Assembly: GCA_023480885.1 (NCBI GenBank)
Contig: JAMCWX010000051.1
Location: forward strand, 1 to 37,428
Length of the DNA stretch: 37,428 bases
Reading direction: 5' to 3'
Source of the DNA: Chloroflexota bacterium
GTDB lineage: Bacteria > Chloroflexota > UBA6077 > FW602-bin22 > JACPRP01
Positions within the stretch are counted from its first letter, which is position 1; the number at the start of each line of letters is the position of its first letter. Shown here piece after piece: positions 9,000-17,024 of the stretch. A program made the position numbers and the translations under genes. Under the pieces are notes generated by a model. It was not told where the DNA came from. It worked only from the letters and a program-made list of their open reading frames with translations, and did no database searches.

Positions 9000-9067
9000 G
9001 GCGGCCGTTTCTGGTACTTGCCTCTCCACAGCGGAGCTGTGAGAGATTGAGGCAAATGCTGGCCGCC
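9000..9067 (+). other. Three-tier hairpin downstream of the LUD gene
   Basis: Nested stems pair GGCGGCC (9000-9006) with GGCCGCC (9061-9067), TTGCCTC (9018-9024) with GAGGCAA (9049-9055), and CACAGC (9027-9032) with GCTGTG (9036-9041) over a GGA loop. All three are perfect. There is no U-tract after it. It may protect or end the operon mRNA, or be an independent small RNA fold. Confidence 0.5.
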
Positions 9068-9143
9068 AGGGGCGGGGCGGAGCCGACGTGCATTTCGCCC
9101 CATACGGCATTGCCTATGGTTCCAGCGTCTGAAACAGTCAGCG

Positions 9144-9169
9144 TAGAGGCGAACCTTGTGTTCGTCCAA
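9144..9169. repeat. Dispersed repeat, partial GTAGGGGCGAACC unit
   Basis: GTAGAGGCGAACCTTGTG then TTCGTCC is a diverged, shortened copy of the GTAGGGGCGAACCCTGTG unit also found at 14520 and 35649. It lies between the LUD gene and the end of the DUF503 gene. Confidence 0.55.
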
Positions 9170-9210
9170 ATCCGACGCGGGACCGCTCTCAACACAACCC
9201 CCTGCAGGTC

Positions 9211-9504
9211 CTACAGTGACTCCACGACCTCGGTCTCGAAATCAATGATCTCAGCGTCGAGGCTCATCCTCTCGATGAAGCTCACTACCTTGGAGATCAC
9301 CTCCATAGCATGTTGAGCATCGTTGCTGACGTAGCACACACCCAGTTGGGCCACCTGCCAGAGGTCCTGTGACTCGACTTCAGCAATGGACACGCCGAAC
9401 TCGTTTCGAACCCGACCCATCACCGACTTCAATACGTGGCGCTTGCCTTTTAGCGAATGGTTCTCCGGCAAGCGCAGCTTCACTTTTCCGACGCCAATAA
9501 ACAT
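9211..9504 (-). CDS. DUF503 family protein (YlxP-like)
   Basis: A 97-residue cytoplasmic protein of the DUF503/YlxP family, which is common near ribosome-assembly genes in other bacteria but has no proven function. The opening FIGVGKVKLRLPENHSLKGKRHVLKSV and the VAEVESQDLWQ-like centre (here IAEVESQDLWQVAQLGV) fit the family, as does the length. The start is ATG with a GGAG about ten bases upstream. Its upstream region is shared with the divergent yajC. Neighbouring genes do not explain its role. Confidence 0.88.
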   Translation of the reverse strand: MFIGVGKVKLRLPENHSLKGKRHVLKSVMGRVRNEFGVSIAEVESQDLWQVAQLGVCYVSNDAQHAMEVISKVVSFIERMSLDAEIIDFETEVVESL

Positions 9505-9583
9505 CAGTCTCTAACTCCGAGATCCGAGTTTCCAGCTGCTTGACCTTGATCCGCAGATTCTGTTACGATGCTATAACAAACAT

Positions 9584-9613
9584 TCCCTCTCTCTAGGAGG
9601 TGAGGGCCGTACC
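9584..9613. repeat. Dispersed repeat upstream of yajC
   Basis: CCCTCTCTCTAGGAGG joined to TGAGGGCCGTACC is a shortened copy of the unit at 3074 and 35563. It lies in the 5' leader of yajC, about 40 bases before its start. Confidence 0.65.
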
Positions 9614-9652
9614 TGTTGCCTCTGAAATAGCCCTGAACAAGAGAGGACGACC

Positions 9653-9949
9653 TTGCAAGAGATCTGGATTTCCGGACTCATAGTCATAGCCCTATTCTAT
9701 TTCTTCTTGATCCTTCCGCAACAGATCGCCAACAGGAGGCGAAGGAAAAGCCTTACCAAACTGAGCATTGGCGATGAAATAGTCACCATTGGCGGCTTGA
9801 TCGGAAGGATCACGCAGCTCGACGCTGATCGGGTTTCCCTGGAGATTGCGCCAGGCATTACCGTAAGGGCACTGAGGTCGGCGATCAGTCATCGACTGCT
9901 TGAGGGGCCCCAGGCAACGCGGGAACATAAGTCAAGGAAAACGACCTAG
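9653..9949 (+). CDS. yajC: YajC, preprotein translocase accessory subunit
   Basis: Small single-span membrane protein that associates with SecDF and the SecYEG translocon. The 98-residue product has one hydrophobic helix (residues 4-24), then the basic anchor RRRRK, then the conserved soluble domain GDEIVTIGGLIGRI and the EIAPGITVRALRSAI motif. The TTG start has GAGAGGA about six bases upstream. SecD and SecF are not adjacent. The TAG stop shares a CTAG tetranucleotide with the stop of the convergent hydrolase gene, so no terminator fits between them. Confidence 0.93.
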   Translation: MQEIWISGLIVIALFYFFLILPQQIANRRRRKSLTKLSIGDEIVTIGGLIGRITQLDADRVSLEIAPGITVRALRSAISHRLLEGPQATREHKSRKTT

Positions 9950-10704
9950 AGAGTGTAGGCCTTCCATTCCTCGGCCAGCTCGATCGGTCCTCCAAAAGCC
10001 TCCCCCGCCTCGCGAACCATCCTCTGCGCATCGAATTCTTGCCAGAAATGCGTCAGTACTAGACGCGCCACGCCAGCCCTCTTCGCGATCTCACCCGCCT
10101 CGCGCGGAGTCAAATGTCCCGCCTCGGCAGGAACGCCTTTCTTCTCGAGAAGCGCGGCCTCTGCAAGCAGCAAATCACCTCCCTGCGCGAGATCGACCAG
10201 CGCCTCCGATGGACCGCTATCCGCCGAATAGATGAGCGTCTTGCCCGCGTCGACTCTTGTCGCCCAGCACGGAATATAGTGGACCGTCTGAGCGAAAGAC
10301 AGGCTGAGATGGCCAACCTTCAATGCCTCAGAAGGGTTGAATTCCTGAATCTCAAACACCTCGGAGGCAAGTGTGGGCAGGTCCTTCCACATGGAAAGAA
10401 TCGTGTTTAGAGTCGAGCTGCCGCCAGGCGGCAAGAATAAGGGCAATCGGCGGCCATCGACTATGCCACTGATTAGTTTCAGCCCGTAAATATACGGTAT
10501 GATGTCGATGAAATGATCGACGTGAAGGTGCGAAATGATGATGGCCGACAACTTGCGATAATCGCAAACCTGCCGCAAACGCGAAACGATGCCCGTGCCG
10601 CAATCAAGCAGGATGCTCGCATCACCGTCTTCAAGCAGGTATCCAGAGCAAGCGCCGCCAGGATTCGGACACGCCGCGCTACGACCGAGAATCGTGAGTC
10701 TCAA
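9946..10704 (-). CDS. Metallo-beta-lactamase fold hydrolase, RNase Z-like
   Basis: Metal-dependent hydrolase of about 252 residues. The signature SHLHVDHF binds the two metal ions; further ligands are expected in the YSADSG and LTHFWQ segments and in the AGHLTPREAG segment. The fold resembles RNase Z and related phosphodiesterases that begin with RLTILGRSAACPNPGGACSGYL, but the exosite arm of true tRNase Z is not evident, so the substrate is unknown. The preferred start is TTG at 10704, with GGAGG six bases upstream; a longer reading to 10734 is possible but would put that site inside the gene. It converges on yajC with a 4-base overlap. Confidence 0.85.
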   Translation of the reverse strand: MRLTILGRSAACPNPGGACSGYLLEDGDASILLDCGTGIVSRLRQVCDYRKLSAIIISHLHVDHFIDIIPYIYGLKLISGIVDGRRLPLFLPPGGSSTLNTILSMWKDLPTLASEVFEIQEFNPSEALKVGHLSLSFAQTVHYIPCWATRVDAGKTLIYSADSGPSEALVDLAQGGDLLLAEAALLEKKGVPAEAGHLTPREAGEIAKRAGVARLVLTHFWQEFDAQRMVREAGEAFGGPIELAEEWKAYTL

Positions 10705-10844
10705 GATTGCCTCCAGTTTCCTTCTATCTAACAATAGTAATGGCCGCCAAACAGTTTGTCAACCGAGTTGCCGCGAGCAGAGGATTACCAGTATAATTTC
10801 CAGGTCGAAACCGATAACAGAAAACAAAAGGAATACCGATCCTG

Positions 10845-12248
10845 ATGCTCTATCACATTTGGACTGTTGGTTGCCAGATGAACAAGGCCGACTCGGAGAG
10901 GATTGCCACGGCGCTGGAGCGACTCGGACTGCGGCCCACGAGCGACAAGGAAAACGCCGACGTGATCGTGCTCAACTCGTGTAGCGTGCGGCGCAGCGCC
11001 GAAGACCGAGTGTTGAGCAAGTTAGGCTCGCTCAAGCCACTAAAGCGAGCCCGGCCAGAGATGATCGTTGCGCTTGCCGGCTGCATGGTTGGAAATGACA
11101 TCGCATCCCTCCGCGAGAAACTCCCCTTCGTGGACGTTTTTCTGAAGCCACAGGAGGGCGACGAGCTTCTCCGACTGGTTATTGAACGACGATCTTGTTC
11201 CCCTCCTACCTTCCTCAGCGCTGTGAAAGACCGATCAGGCGATTTCGAGCAGGCCGACGGCATCGCGGACTGCGTCGAGGAAGACGCCCAATCAACTTCC
11301 GATAAACTCGTCTCTGAGCCTACCAGATGGGTGCCTATTATCTATGGCTGTGACAACTTTTGCTCGTACTGCATCGTTCCTTTCAGGAGAGGTCGCGAGC
11401 GAAGCCGTTCTCCCGAGGATATCCTGGCAGAAATCCGCGAGATGGTTCAACGCGGCGCCACGGAGGTCACTCTCCTGGGTCAAAACGTCGATTCCTACGG
11501 ACACGACCTCCCAGATAAGCCCGATCTTGCTGACCTCCTTCAACTGGTCGACGACGTCGATGGTCTCTACCGCGTGCGCTTCCTGACTTCGCACCCCAAG
11601 GATATGTCGGACAAGCTCATCGACGCGGTGGCCCGCCTACCGAAGGTTTGCGAATACATAAACCTGCCCGTACAAAGCGGCGATGATACGATCCTGAAGG
11701 CCATGAAGCGCAGGTACACTGTGGAGGAGTACAGGAATCTCGTGCGCAGAATCCGAACGCGGATTCCCGACGTTAGCTTGAGCACTGACCTGATAGTGGG
11801 CTTCCCTGGCGAGACCAGGGAGCAATTCGAGAGCTCGTATCGGCTCCTGGAAGAGATTCGCTTCGACGCAGTTCACGTCGCCGCCTACTCGCCCCGCCCT
11901 GGGACAGCCGCCGCCCGCCTTCCCGACGACGTCGCCGCAGAGGAGAAGAAAGATCGCCTGCAAAGGGTGGAGGAGCTCCAGGAGAGGGTTGCAACCGAAA
12001 ACAACGCGGCATTGCTGGGCAAGATAGTTCAGGTTCTCGTCGAAGGCAAGAATAAGGGCAAATGGCAGGGGAGAACCCGAACTAACAAGCTCGTCTTCTT
12101 CCAAAGCGATGACAACTGGCTGGGCAGGCTGGCACTAGTAGCAATCGAGAAGACCGGCCCGTGGTCCTTGCAGGGGAGCGAAACTGGAGAGACACGTGTA
12201 GAGCGAGCGCAAACTCCCCTCTCCATCGGCCGCGAGGGAGAGGGTTAG
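10845..12248 (+). CDS. miaB: tRNA-2-methylthio-N6-dimethylallyladenosine synthase
   Basis: Radical SAM enzyme that adds a methylthio group to i6A37 of tRNAs reading UNN codons. It has the N-terminal methylthiotransferase domain with three cluster Cys (Cys10, Cys46, Cys80), the radical SAM CxxxCxxC motif (Cys169, Cys173, Cys176 in YGCDNFCSYC) and a TRAM domain at about residues 375-440. MiaB is preferred over MtaB or RimO because of the VGCQMNKADSE opening and YGCDNFCSYCIVP segment. The last dozen codons and the stop come from a dispersed repeat at 12216. The opening is short: relatives often have extra residues before the first cluster motif. Confidence 0.92.
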   Translation: MLYHIWTVGCQMNKADSERIATALERLGLRPTSDKENADVIVLNSCSVRRSAEDRVLSKLGSLKPLKRARPEMIVALAGCMVGNDIASLREKLPFVDVFLKPQEGDELLRLVIERRSCSPPTFLSAVKDRSGDFEQADGIADCVEEDAQSTSDKLVSEPTRWVPIIYGCDNFCSYCIVPFRRGRERSRSPEDILAEIREMVQRGATEVTLLGQNVDSYGHDLPDKPDLADLLQLVDDVDGLYRVRFLTSHPKDMSDKLIDAVARLPKVCEYINLPVQSGDDTILKAMKRRYTVEEYRNLVRRIRTRIPDVSLSTDLIVGFPGETREQFESSYRLLEEIRFDAVHVAAYSPRPGTAAARLPDDVAAEEKKDRLQRVEELQERVATENNAALLGKIVQVLVEGKNKGKWQGRTRTNKLVFFQSDDNWLGRLALVAIEKTGPWSLQGSETGETRVERAQTPLSIGREGEG

Positions 12249-12251
12249 GGT
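12216..12251. repeat. Dispersed repeat overlapping the 3' end of miaB
   Basis: CCCCTCTCC, a GGCCGCG core and GAGGGAGAGGGTTAGGGT form the CCTCTCC/GGGAGAGG hairpin of the family at 3074 and 35563. The TAG in GGTTAGGG is the miaB stop codon. The repeat lies in the 28-base gap and gene end between convergent miaB and the glycosidase. Confidence 0.75.
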
Positions 12252-12276
12252 CGATACGGTTTACTTGGCGAACCCC

Positions 12277-14463
12277 TTACGGCGCCTCGCGTTCGAAAGC
12301 GTTCGTCAACACCGTATCAGGAAGCTGTGCCGGCCTGGCCACGCCTGACTGCTTGGAGTTATCATACTGCTTGTAGAATCTGCTCCCTTTAGCCTGATCC
12401 TCAAGATCAGATGGAACTTCCTCCCCAGTCATAATAGACTTGAGGTATTGAACCAATAGCATGCCCTGTGTTCTGCCTGTGGAAGCATCGTAGTGCATCA
12501 GGCCGCGCTGGAACCGTTGGTAAATGGCTCGGTTGTTCTTCGGATCATACACTGGCGCACTGGTCGGAAGTCCCCAGAGCTCAAGGTTCAGGCCTGGAAT
12601 AAGCTGGTACGGGATCTTCCCCTCGGGATAAGCCTCCTGGCCTCGCACTGTCTCACCAAAGGTCCTGCCAAAATTGACTGGATGTCCCTCCCATTCGTTT
12701 GGCGCGTTCTTGCGCACGTAATCGAGAATCGCTGTGGAGTAATTCGGTGAGCCAGGAGACGGAGCGCTGTGCGTGAGAGCGACGTCGATCCCCGGGAGCG
12801 AGGCGCCGTTAATCTGTGTGTAAGGCATAAGGCCCTCGTCGAGCACGTTGAGAGTCCCTACTGTGCCATCAGGCCGCAGAACCATTACCTGCCTCTGGAA
12901 GAACTGGACCGTGTAGCCAAGCAGCTTGAACGGGCGAGAAATGGGATAGCCAAAGGTCCGCAACCCACCCCGCCTTTCGAAATAAGCTAGGAAGGCATTG
13001 GAAATGCCGAAGCCCGTTATTGGATAGTACAGCCGCTTATCGGAAACGCGAATGCCATCTCCAATACCTTCCTCGACGAAGATCACCGGGTCTCCACCAA
13101 TTATGTATCTGTTTGGATCCCCATCTGCTGTGTTAGCTGTAGCTTCGCCAAGCGCTATCACATAGTACGGCATTTGCGGGTCGCTTGGCAGCGGCAGGGT
13201 CGTCTCTTTTCCGTTCTTCGAGACGAGCTTTGCACGCGTTCCCGAAGGCTTCACCATAACGCTGGCAGGCCGAGGCAGATTATTCCAGTAAACTACAGTC
13301 TTTGCCGTGCCGCTGTCTATCGTGACGGATTCGATAGAACCATCCCTCTGATGGCTCACTCTGCCAGGACGGGACAGGTAGGAAACGGCGACCTGGTAAG
13401 CCACGTAAGCTGGACGCAAGGAAAAATCGTTGCGAACGAGGCCGTAAGGTTCGCCCCCAATAATGTTGTCGTCCACCAGTTTGTAGATAGAAAACCGCTG
13501 GATGTCCGAGACCAGCGAAAGAGCCATCGACTCGATGATGAAAGAAGCCTGCTCGCTCAAGGTGGCCCGATAGCCACCACGCGGAACCTTCGACAACGGA
13601 TCATCCCAGGGCACGACGTTGGCCTCGCTAACCCAGAGAGGCTTATCTGTCTGATAGCGATTCAGCACATCTCGGTACGCCGCAGGGATGGCCAAGAACT
13701 GCTCTGGCGAGCTATAGATGTGAATGTCCACTATATCGAAGTAGTAGTTGTTGGCCTTGGACGAGGGGTCCAGAACCGCACGCTCCAGGACTCTCTCCAG
13801 GAACAGCTTCCGATGCATGAGCACATCCGCCCAGTAGGTTGTGCCCCCAAAGACGATCTTGGCGCGAGGATTCACCTGTTTCGCGACCAGATAAGCGGTC
13901 TTAAGAAGCTGATAGTATTCCTCCTCGTAGCCAGCCCAGGTGCTGCCCTGCTGGCCGGGATCGATGTCTGGCTCGTTCCAAATCACCCAATAATCGATCT
14001 TCCCGGCGTAGCGCCCGACGATTTTCGACACGAATCTGGCCCAATAGTTATTTGGATCGTCCAGTGGTAGCGATAGGTTCTTTGGCACCGAGCCATTGCG
14101 GGTAGCCCAGGCTGGTGGGTTTCCCAGAAGGCCGACCAGTGTCATGCCTGCCGCCACCTCGGCGTCGATCTGCTGATCAGTTGAATACAAATTTCCATTC
14201 CATTGGTCTGGGGAATTTGGCTGAATGGAATCCCAGAAGAAGACTATGCGCTCCCAGCGAGCGCCCGCGTTTCGGGCCAGGTCTGGCGCCTTAAACGCCT
14301 CGACGACGCCGAAACGATCGCCGCTCTGTCGGACCGGGGGCAAAGCGATAGGAACTGAATCTGGTGGAGCAGCGTAAGCGGGAACTGGTGCAGGTGGAAC
14401 GAGATTGCTAACAATCGTAACGACAATGAGAATAGCTGCAACGACAAGTGTAACGCTTCTCAC
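12277..14463 (-). CDS. Exported glycoside hydrolase-like protein (GH39/clan A type) with LGFP-like C-terminus
   Basis: Predicted extracytoplasmic protein of 728 residues. The GTG start at 14463 has AAGGAGGT upstream; a longer frame to 14553 runs through this site and is unlikely. A signal peptide or anchor (VTLVVAAILIVVTIVSNLV) is followed by a TIM-barrel glycosidase domain with VIWNEPD (acid/base Glu164) and PLWVSEAN (likely nucleophile Glu280), the pattern of clan GH-A. From about residue 480, segments such as YYPITGFGISNAFLAYF and RTFGYPISRPF resemble LGFP-type repeats common in secreted Chloroflexota proteins. The substrate is not known. It stands alone between convergent miaB and the divergent sugar kinase, which hints at polysaccharide use. 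Confidence 0.82.
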   Translation of the reverse strand: MRSVTLVVAAILIVVTIVSNLVPPAPVPAYAAPPDSVPIALPPVRQSGDRFGVVEAFKAPDLARNAGARWERIVFFWDSIQPNSPDQWNGNLYSTDQQIDAEVAAGMTLVGLLGNPPAWATRNGSVPKNLSLPLDDPNNYWARFVSKIVGRYAGKIDYWVIWNEPDIDPGQQGSTWAGYEEEYYQLLKTAYLVAKQVNPRAKIVFGGTTYWADVLMHRKLFLERVLERAVLDPSSKANNYYFDIVDIHIYSSPEQFLAIPAAYRDVLNRYQTDKPLWVSEANVVPWDDPLSKVPRGGYRATLSEQASFIIESMALSLVSDIQRFSIYKLVDDNIIGGEPYGLVRNDFSLRPAYVAYQVAVSYLSRPGRVSHQRDGSIESVTIDSGTAKTVVYWNNLPRPASVMVKPSGTRAKLVSKNGKETTLPLPSDPQMPYYVIALGEATANTADGDPNRYIIGGDPVIFVEEGIGDGIRVSDKRLYYPITGFGISNAFLAYFERRGGLRTFGYPISRPFKLLGYTVQFFQRQVMVLRPDGTVGTLNVLDEGLMPYTQINGASLPGIDVALTHSAPSPGSPNYSTAILDYVRKNAPNEWEGHPVNFGRTFGETVRGQEAYPEGKIPYQLIPGLNLELWGLPTSAPVYDPKNNRAIYQRFQRGLMHYDASTGRTQGMLLVQYLKSIMTGEEVPSDLEDQAKGSRFYKQYDNSKQSGVARPAQLPDTVLTNAFEREAP

Positions 14464-14519
14464 TGCGATAGATACCTCCTTAGAGCATCTTGTGAAAGCA
14501 GGGGCCACAAGCCAAGCAG

Positions 14520-14550
14520 GTAGGGGCGAACCCTGTGTTCTCCCTTGGGG
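14520..14550. repeat. Dispersed repeat, GTAGGGGCGAACCCTGTG unit
   Basis: GTAGGGGCGAACCCTGTG followed by TTCTCCCTTGGGG matches the unit at 35649-35684 closely. It sits upstream of the glycosidase gene, outside the preferred reading frame. Confidence 0.65.
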
Positions 14551-14688
14551 CAAGGCTGGGCCGACCTTGACTCAACCTGCTACCGGGCAACCTGGCCAGG
14601 CACGCCTCCTAGTTTACCACTGCTATTGCCGCGAATCAATGGCTTCTGCCAGCACTTCCGTCTCATTTCGCCTTCGAGTGCCGCCAAG

Positions 14689-14718
14689 ATGACACGAGTT
14701 TCCAGCCCGTGTTATACT
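14689..14718 (+). promoter_or_regulatory. Promoter of the ROK kinase gene
   Basis: ATGACA (14689-14694), an 18-base spacer and TATACT (14713-14718). The GTGTTATACT block is the same as in the kinase-operon promoter at 4955-4964. It leaves a leader of about 55 bases. Confidence 0.6.
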
Positions 14719-14779
14719 TTACAGGTAACAGCCCCGGCACAACCTGGCCTGGAGCCCTGGAGAGGACTTACCAATACAT

Positions 14780-15754
14780 ATGCAAGTCGGCAAAGAGAAG
14801 TTCATCATCGCCATCGATCTTGGAGGCACCAACCTCCGCGTCGCTACTGTCAGCTTCGGCGGCAGAATAATGCAGCGGGTTTCCATACCTACGCGAGCAA
14901 TGGACGGAGTCGATGCCGTTATCAAAAGGATGACAGACAAAGTCATAGAGATGGTTGGAGCGGACAAGATCCGTCAGGCAGCAGCGCTAGCCGTCGGCGC
15001 GCCCGGTCCGACCGACCCGTGGGCAGGCGTTATTATCTCACCGCCCAACCTCCCCCAATGGGTTCGAGTTCCATTGAAGCAAATCCTCGAAGACAGGCTG
15101 CAGATCAAGACCTTCCTGGGCAACGATGCCAACGTCGCCGCTCTGGGCGAGCACCGCTTCGGCGCAGGGAAAGGTACGAAGCACATGATCTATATGACCG
15201 TCAGCACCGGAATCGGCGGGGGAATAATCGTGGATGGAAAGTTACTCCTTGGGAAAAATGGCGGCGCCGGGGAGATAGGCCATATGACCATAGACAAAGA
15301 TGGCCCGCTGTGCGCCTGCGGAAACATCGGCTGTCTGGAGGCAATTGCTTCCGGCACCGCTATCGCCACTCAAACGATAAGGTGCTTGCGCTCTGGCGAG
15401 AGAAGCAGCATTCGAGATGAGGTTGGCGGCGATCTTTCCAGGGTAACCGCGCAAGTAGTCGTGGAAGAGGCAATGAAAGGCGATCAGCTGGCAATGGAAA
15501 TCATGCATGACGCCGCCACGGCAATCGGGATCGGCGTGGTCAACCTTGTCAACCTTTTCGACCCGGAGAAAGTCATCATTGGCGGCGGTGTCTCCAACGC
15601 AGGTCCCCTGCTCTTCGATCCAGTACGTCGCATAGTCAAGGATCGAGCGATGGACATCGCCTGGCAAGGTCTCGAAATAGTGCCAACTGCTCTCGGCGAC
15701 GATGTGGGATTGGTTGGAGCAGCAGCGCTAGCGCTCGCCGAACTGAGAGCGTAG
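14780..15754 (+). CDS. ROK family sugar kinase, probable glucokinase
   Basis: Phosphorylates a hexose, most likely glucose, using ATP. The 324-residue protein has the phosphate-binding opening IAIDLGGTNLRVA, the catalytic Asp116 in GNDANVAALGE, the ROK EIGH motif (Glu165, His168) and the zinc cluster CACGNIGCLEA (Cys178, Cys180, Cys185). An adenosine motif is at IIGGGVSNAG. The length and motifs fit bacterial glucokinases, but ROK members also include fructokinases and N-acetylmannosamine kinases. It has its own promoter and no linked transporter; the exported glycosidase diverges from it, which would fit shared sugar use. Confidence 0.9.
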   Translation: MQVGKEKFIIAIDLGGTNLRVATVSFGGRIMQRVSIPTRAMDGVDAVIKRMTDKVIEMVGADKIRQAAALAVGAPGPTDPWAGVIISPPNLPQWVRVPLKQILEDRLQIKTFLGNDANVAALGEHRFGAGKGTKHMIYMTVSTGIGGGIIVDGKLLLGKNGGAGEIGHMTIDKDGPLCACGNIGCLEAIASGTAIATQTIRCLRSGERSSIRDEVGGDLSRVTAQVVVEEAMKGDQLAMEIMHDAATAIGIGVVNLVNLFDPEKVIIGGGVSNAGPLLFDPVRRIVKDRAMDIAWQGLEIVPTALGDDVGLVGAAALALAELRA

Positions 15755-15818
15755 TCGCCTTCAATCCAACGCCCTTTCCAGAATCGTGCAACGCCAGCCA
15801 AATATCCCTTTAACACTA

Positions 15819-15983
15819 GGCGCCGTCGTATTTGTAACCGGGCGCGATGAATCGCGCCCCTGCATCCGGCGCCATCGTATCTGTAGGCGGCGCAACAGCG
15901 TCTGGCGCGATAGTCTCGGTCATCAGCACGAACTTACATCAGGCGCCATCGTACTTGTAGGGGCGCAATTCATTGCGCCCGGA
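15819..15983. repeat. Cluster of three palindromic repeat units
   Basis: Three copies of a GGCGCC(A/G)TCGTA(T/C)(T/C)TGTA leader followed by a GGGCGC...GCGCCC palindrome: units at 15819-15860, 15868-15908 and 15941-15983. The first and third contain near-perfect 20-base palindromes (15840-15859 and 15961-15980). The same palindrome occurs at 35463-35482. The third unit overlaps the 3' end of the flippase gene and provides its stop. Confidence 0.8.
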
Positions 15984-16943
15984 GTCCAGCGAAACTCGAC
16001 GGGTATAGGCAAACAGCGCGACGATACCTACGCTCACCCCGAACCACAGCGTAAAGAAACGTATGAGAAGCGTCGCGGCTGCTGCTATGGCAGGCGCCGT
16101 AACGACCCTGAGAACTAATAGCAAGGTCGTAATGCTTCCTTCAGCTACTGCCAGTCCACCTGGAAGCATAGAGACGGACCCCACTAGCGTCGACACCGCG
16201 AGCACGAAAGCAGCCTGGACAACTAGAACAGAACCGGGCTCCAGCCCCAGTCCAACCAGCACAAAATAGAAGGCCACACACTCACCTGTCCACGACACGA
16301 AGCCGATTCCCACGGCAAGCAAGAGATTGTTGACCCGCAAGAGCTGATACGAGCTTTCGTAAAAAGCGTGCAGATAATGAACTCTCTTGGAGATCACTGG
16401 CATTCCTTCTCCAACGGATAGGAGAGCCAGAGACAGCGGCCTGTACTGGATCAGAACGATGAGAGCGAGTGCCGCCAGAAGGATGAGAAATAGTATCTCC
16501 CAACTGTAACCGTACAGAAGAACGCCTGCCGAGGCAAGCAGGAGCATCGCCAGGCCATCTGTCAGCCGTTCCGCTACAATGATCGGCGCTGAAGCCGCGA
16601 TAGACGTGCCGACAGCCTCCTTTAGGAGGTAGGACTTCAGCCATTCGCCGACTTTGCCAGGTGTCATCACCATCGAGAGTCCGCTAAAGAAGATCAGCAG
16701 GCTATCCAGCACGCTCAACCTTCTTACCCCAATCAAGTTGAGGTAATAATGCCATTTCACAAACCGAAGGAGGTAATTGAAGAGGGTCAGGCCGAGAATG
16801 AGTGGCAGATACTTCCATCTGAAGGAGGCCAGGACTTCGCCGATCTTGGGCAAGTCTGCGTATATCGCCAGACCAAGGACCACGACCAGCCCAAACACGA
16901 GAGACAGGAGTATTTTTCGCTTGAGGCTATTCAAGGAACTCAA
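15939..16943 (-). CDS. Lysylphosphatidylglycerol synthase-TM-like flippase (UPF0104)
   Basis: Integral membrane protein of 334 residues with about eight hydrophobic segments. It belongs to the family of MprF-like flippase domains (UPF0104, AglD-like) and lacks the soluble synthase domain, so it cannot aminoacylate lipids. Family features are LRFVKWHYYLNLIG, the SGLSMVMTPGKVGEWLKSYLLK stretch, PIIVAERLTDGLAML and the GSVSMLPGGLAVAEGS loop. The TTG start has GGAG seven bases upstream. The last 14 codons (SGRNELRPYKYDGA) are encoded by a dispersed palindromic repeat. It is 81 bases downstream of the transketolase pair on the same strand; its substrate is unknown. Confidence 0.85.
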   Translation of the reverse strand: MSSLNSLKRKILLSLVFGLVVVLGLAIYADLPKIGEVLASFRWKYLPLILGLTLFNYLLRFVKWHYYLNLIGVRRLSVLDSLLIFFSGLSMVMTPGKVGEWLKSYLLKEAVGTSIAASAPIIVAERLTDGLAMLLLASAGVLLYGYSWEILFLILLAALALIVLIQYRPLSLALLSVGEGMPVISKRVHYLHAFYESSYQLLRVNNLLLAVGIGFVSWTGECVAFYFVLVGLGLEPGSVLVVQAAFVLAVSTLVGSVSMLPGGLAVAEGSITTLLLVLRVVTAPAIAAAATLLIRFFTLWFGVSVGIVALFAYTRRVSLDSGRNELRPYKYDGA

Positions 16944-16973
16944 GAAAGACTCCTACCCACAGGGCTGCCAGTT

Positions 16974-17019
16974 CCCCTCTCCCTTAGGGTTCAAGGGCGG
17001 ACAGGGCTCACCGGGCGCG
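16974..17019. repeat. Dispersed repeat between flippase and transketolase genes
   Basis: CCCCTCTCCCTTAGGG, TTCAAGGGCGGACAGGG and CCGGGCGCG follow the same order as the composite at 35378-35420. It fills most of the 81-base gap. Confidence 0.6.
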
Positions 17020-17024
17020 TCCAC

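Noticed and set aside
9490..9570. Coiled-coil-like reading KQLETRISELETDVY upstream of and overlapping the DUF503 start
   Set aside because: The frame has no ATG, GTG or TTG after its upstream stop and soon runs into poor sequence inside DUF503. It might be a relic but cannot be supported.
14464..14553. N-terminal extension of the glycosidase to 14553
   Set aside because: It reads through a dispersed repeat and through the AAGGAGGT site, and would put a hydrophilic segment before the signal peptide.
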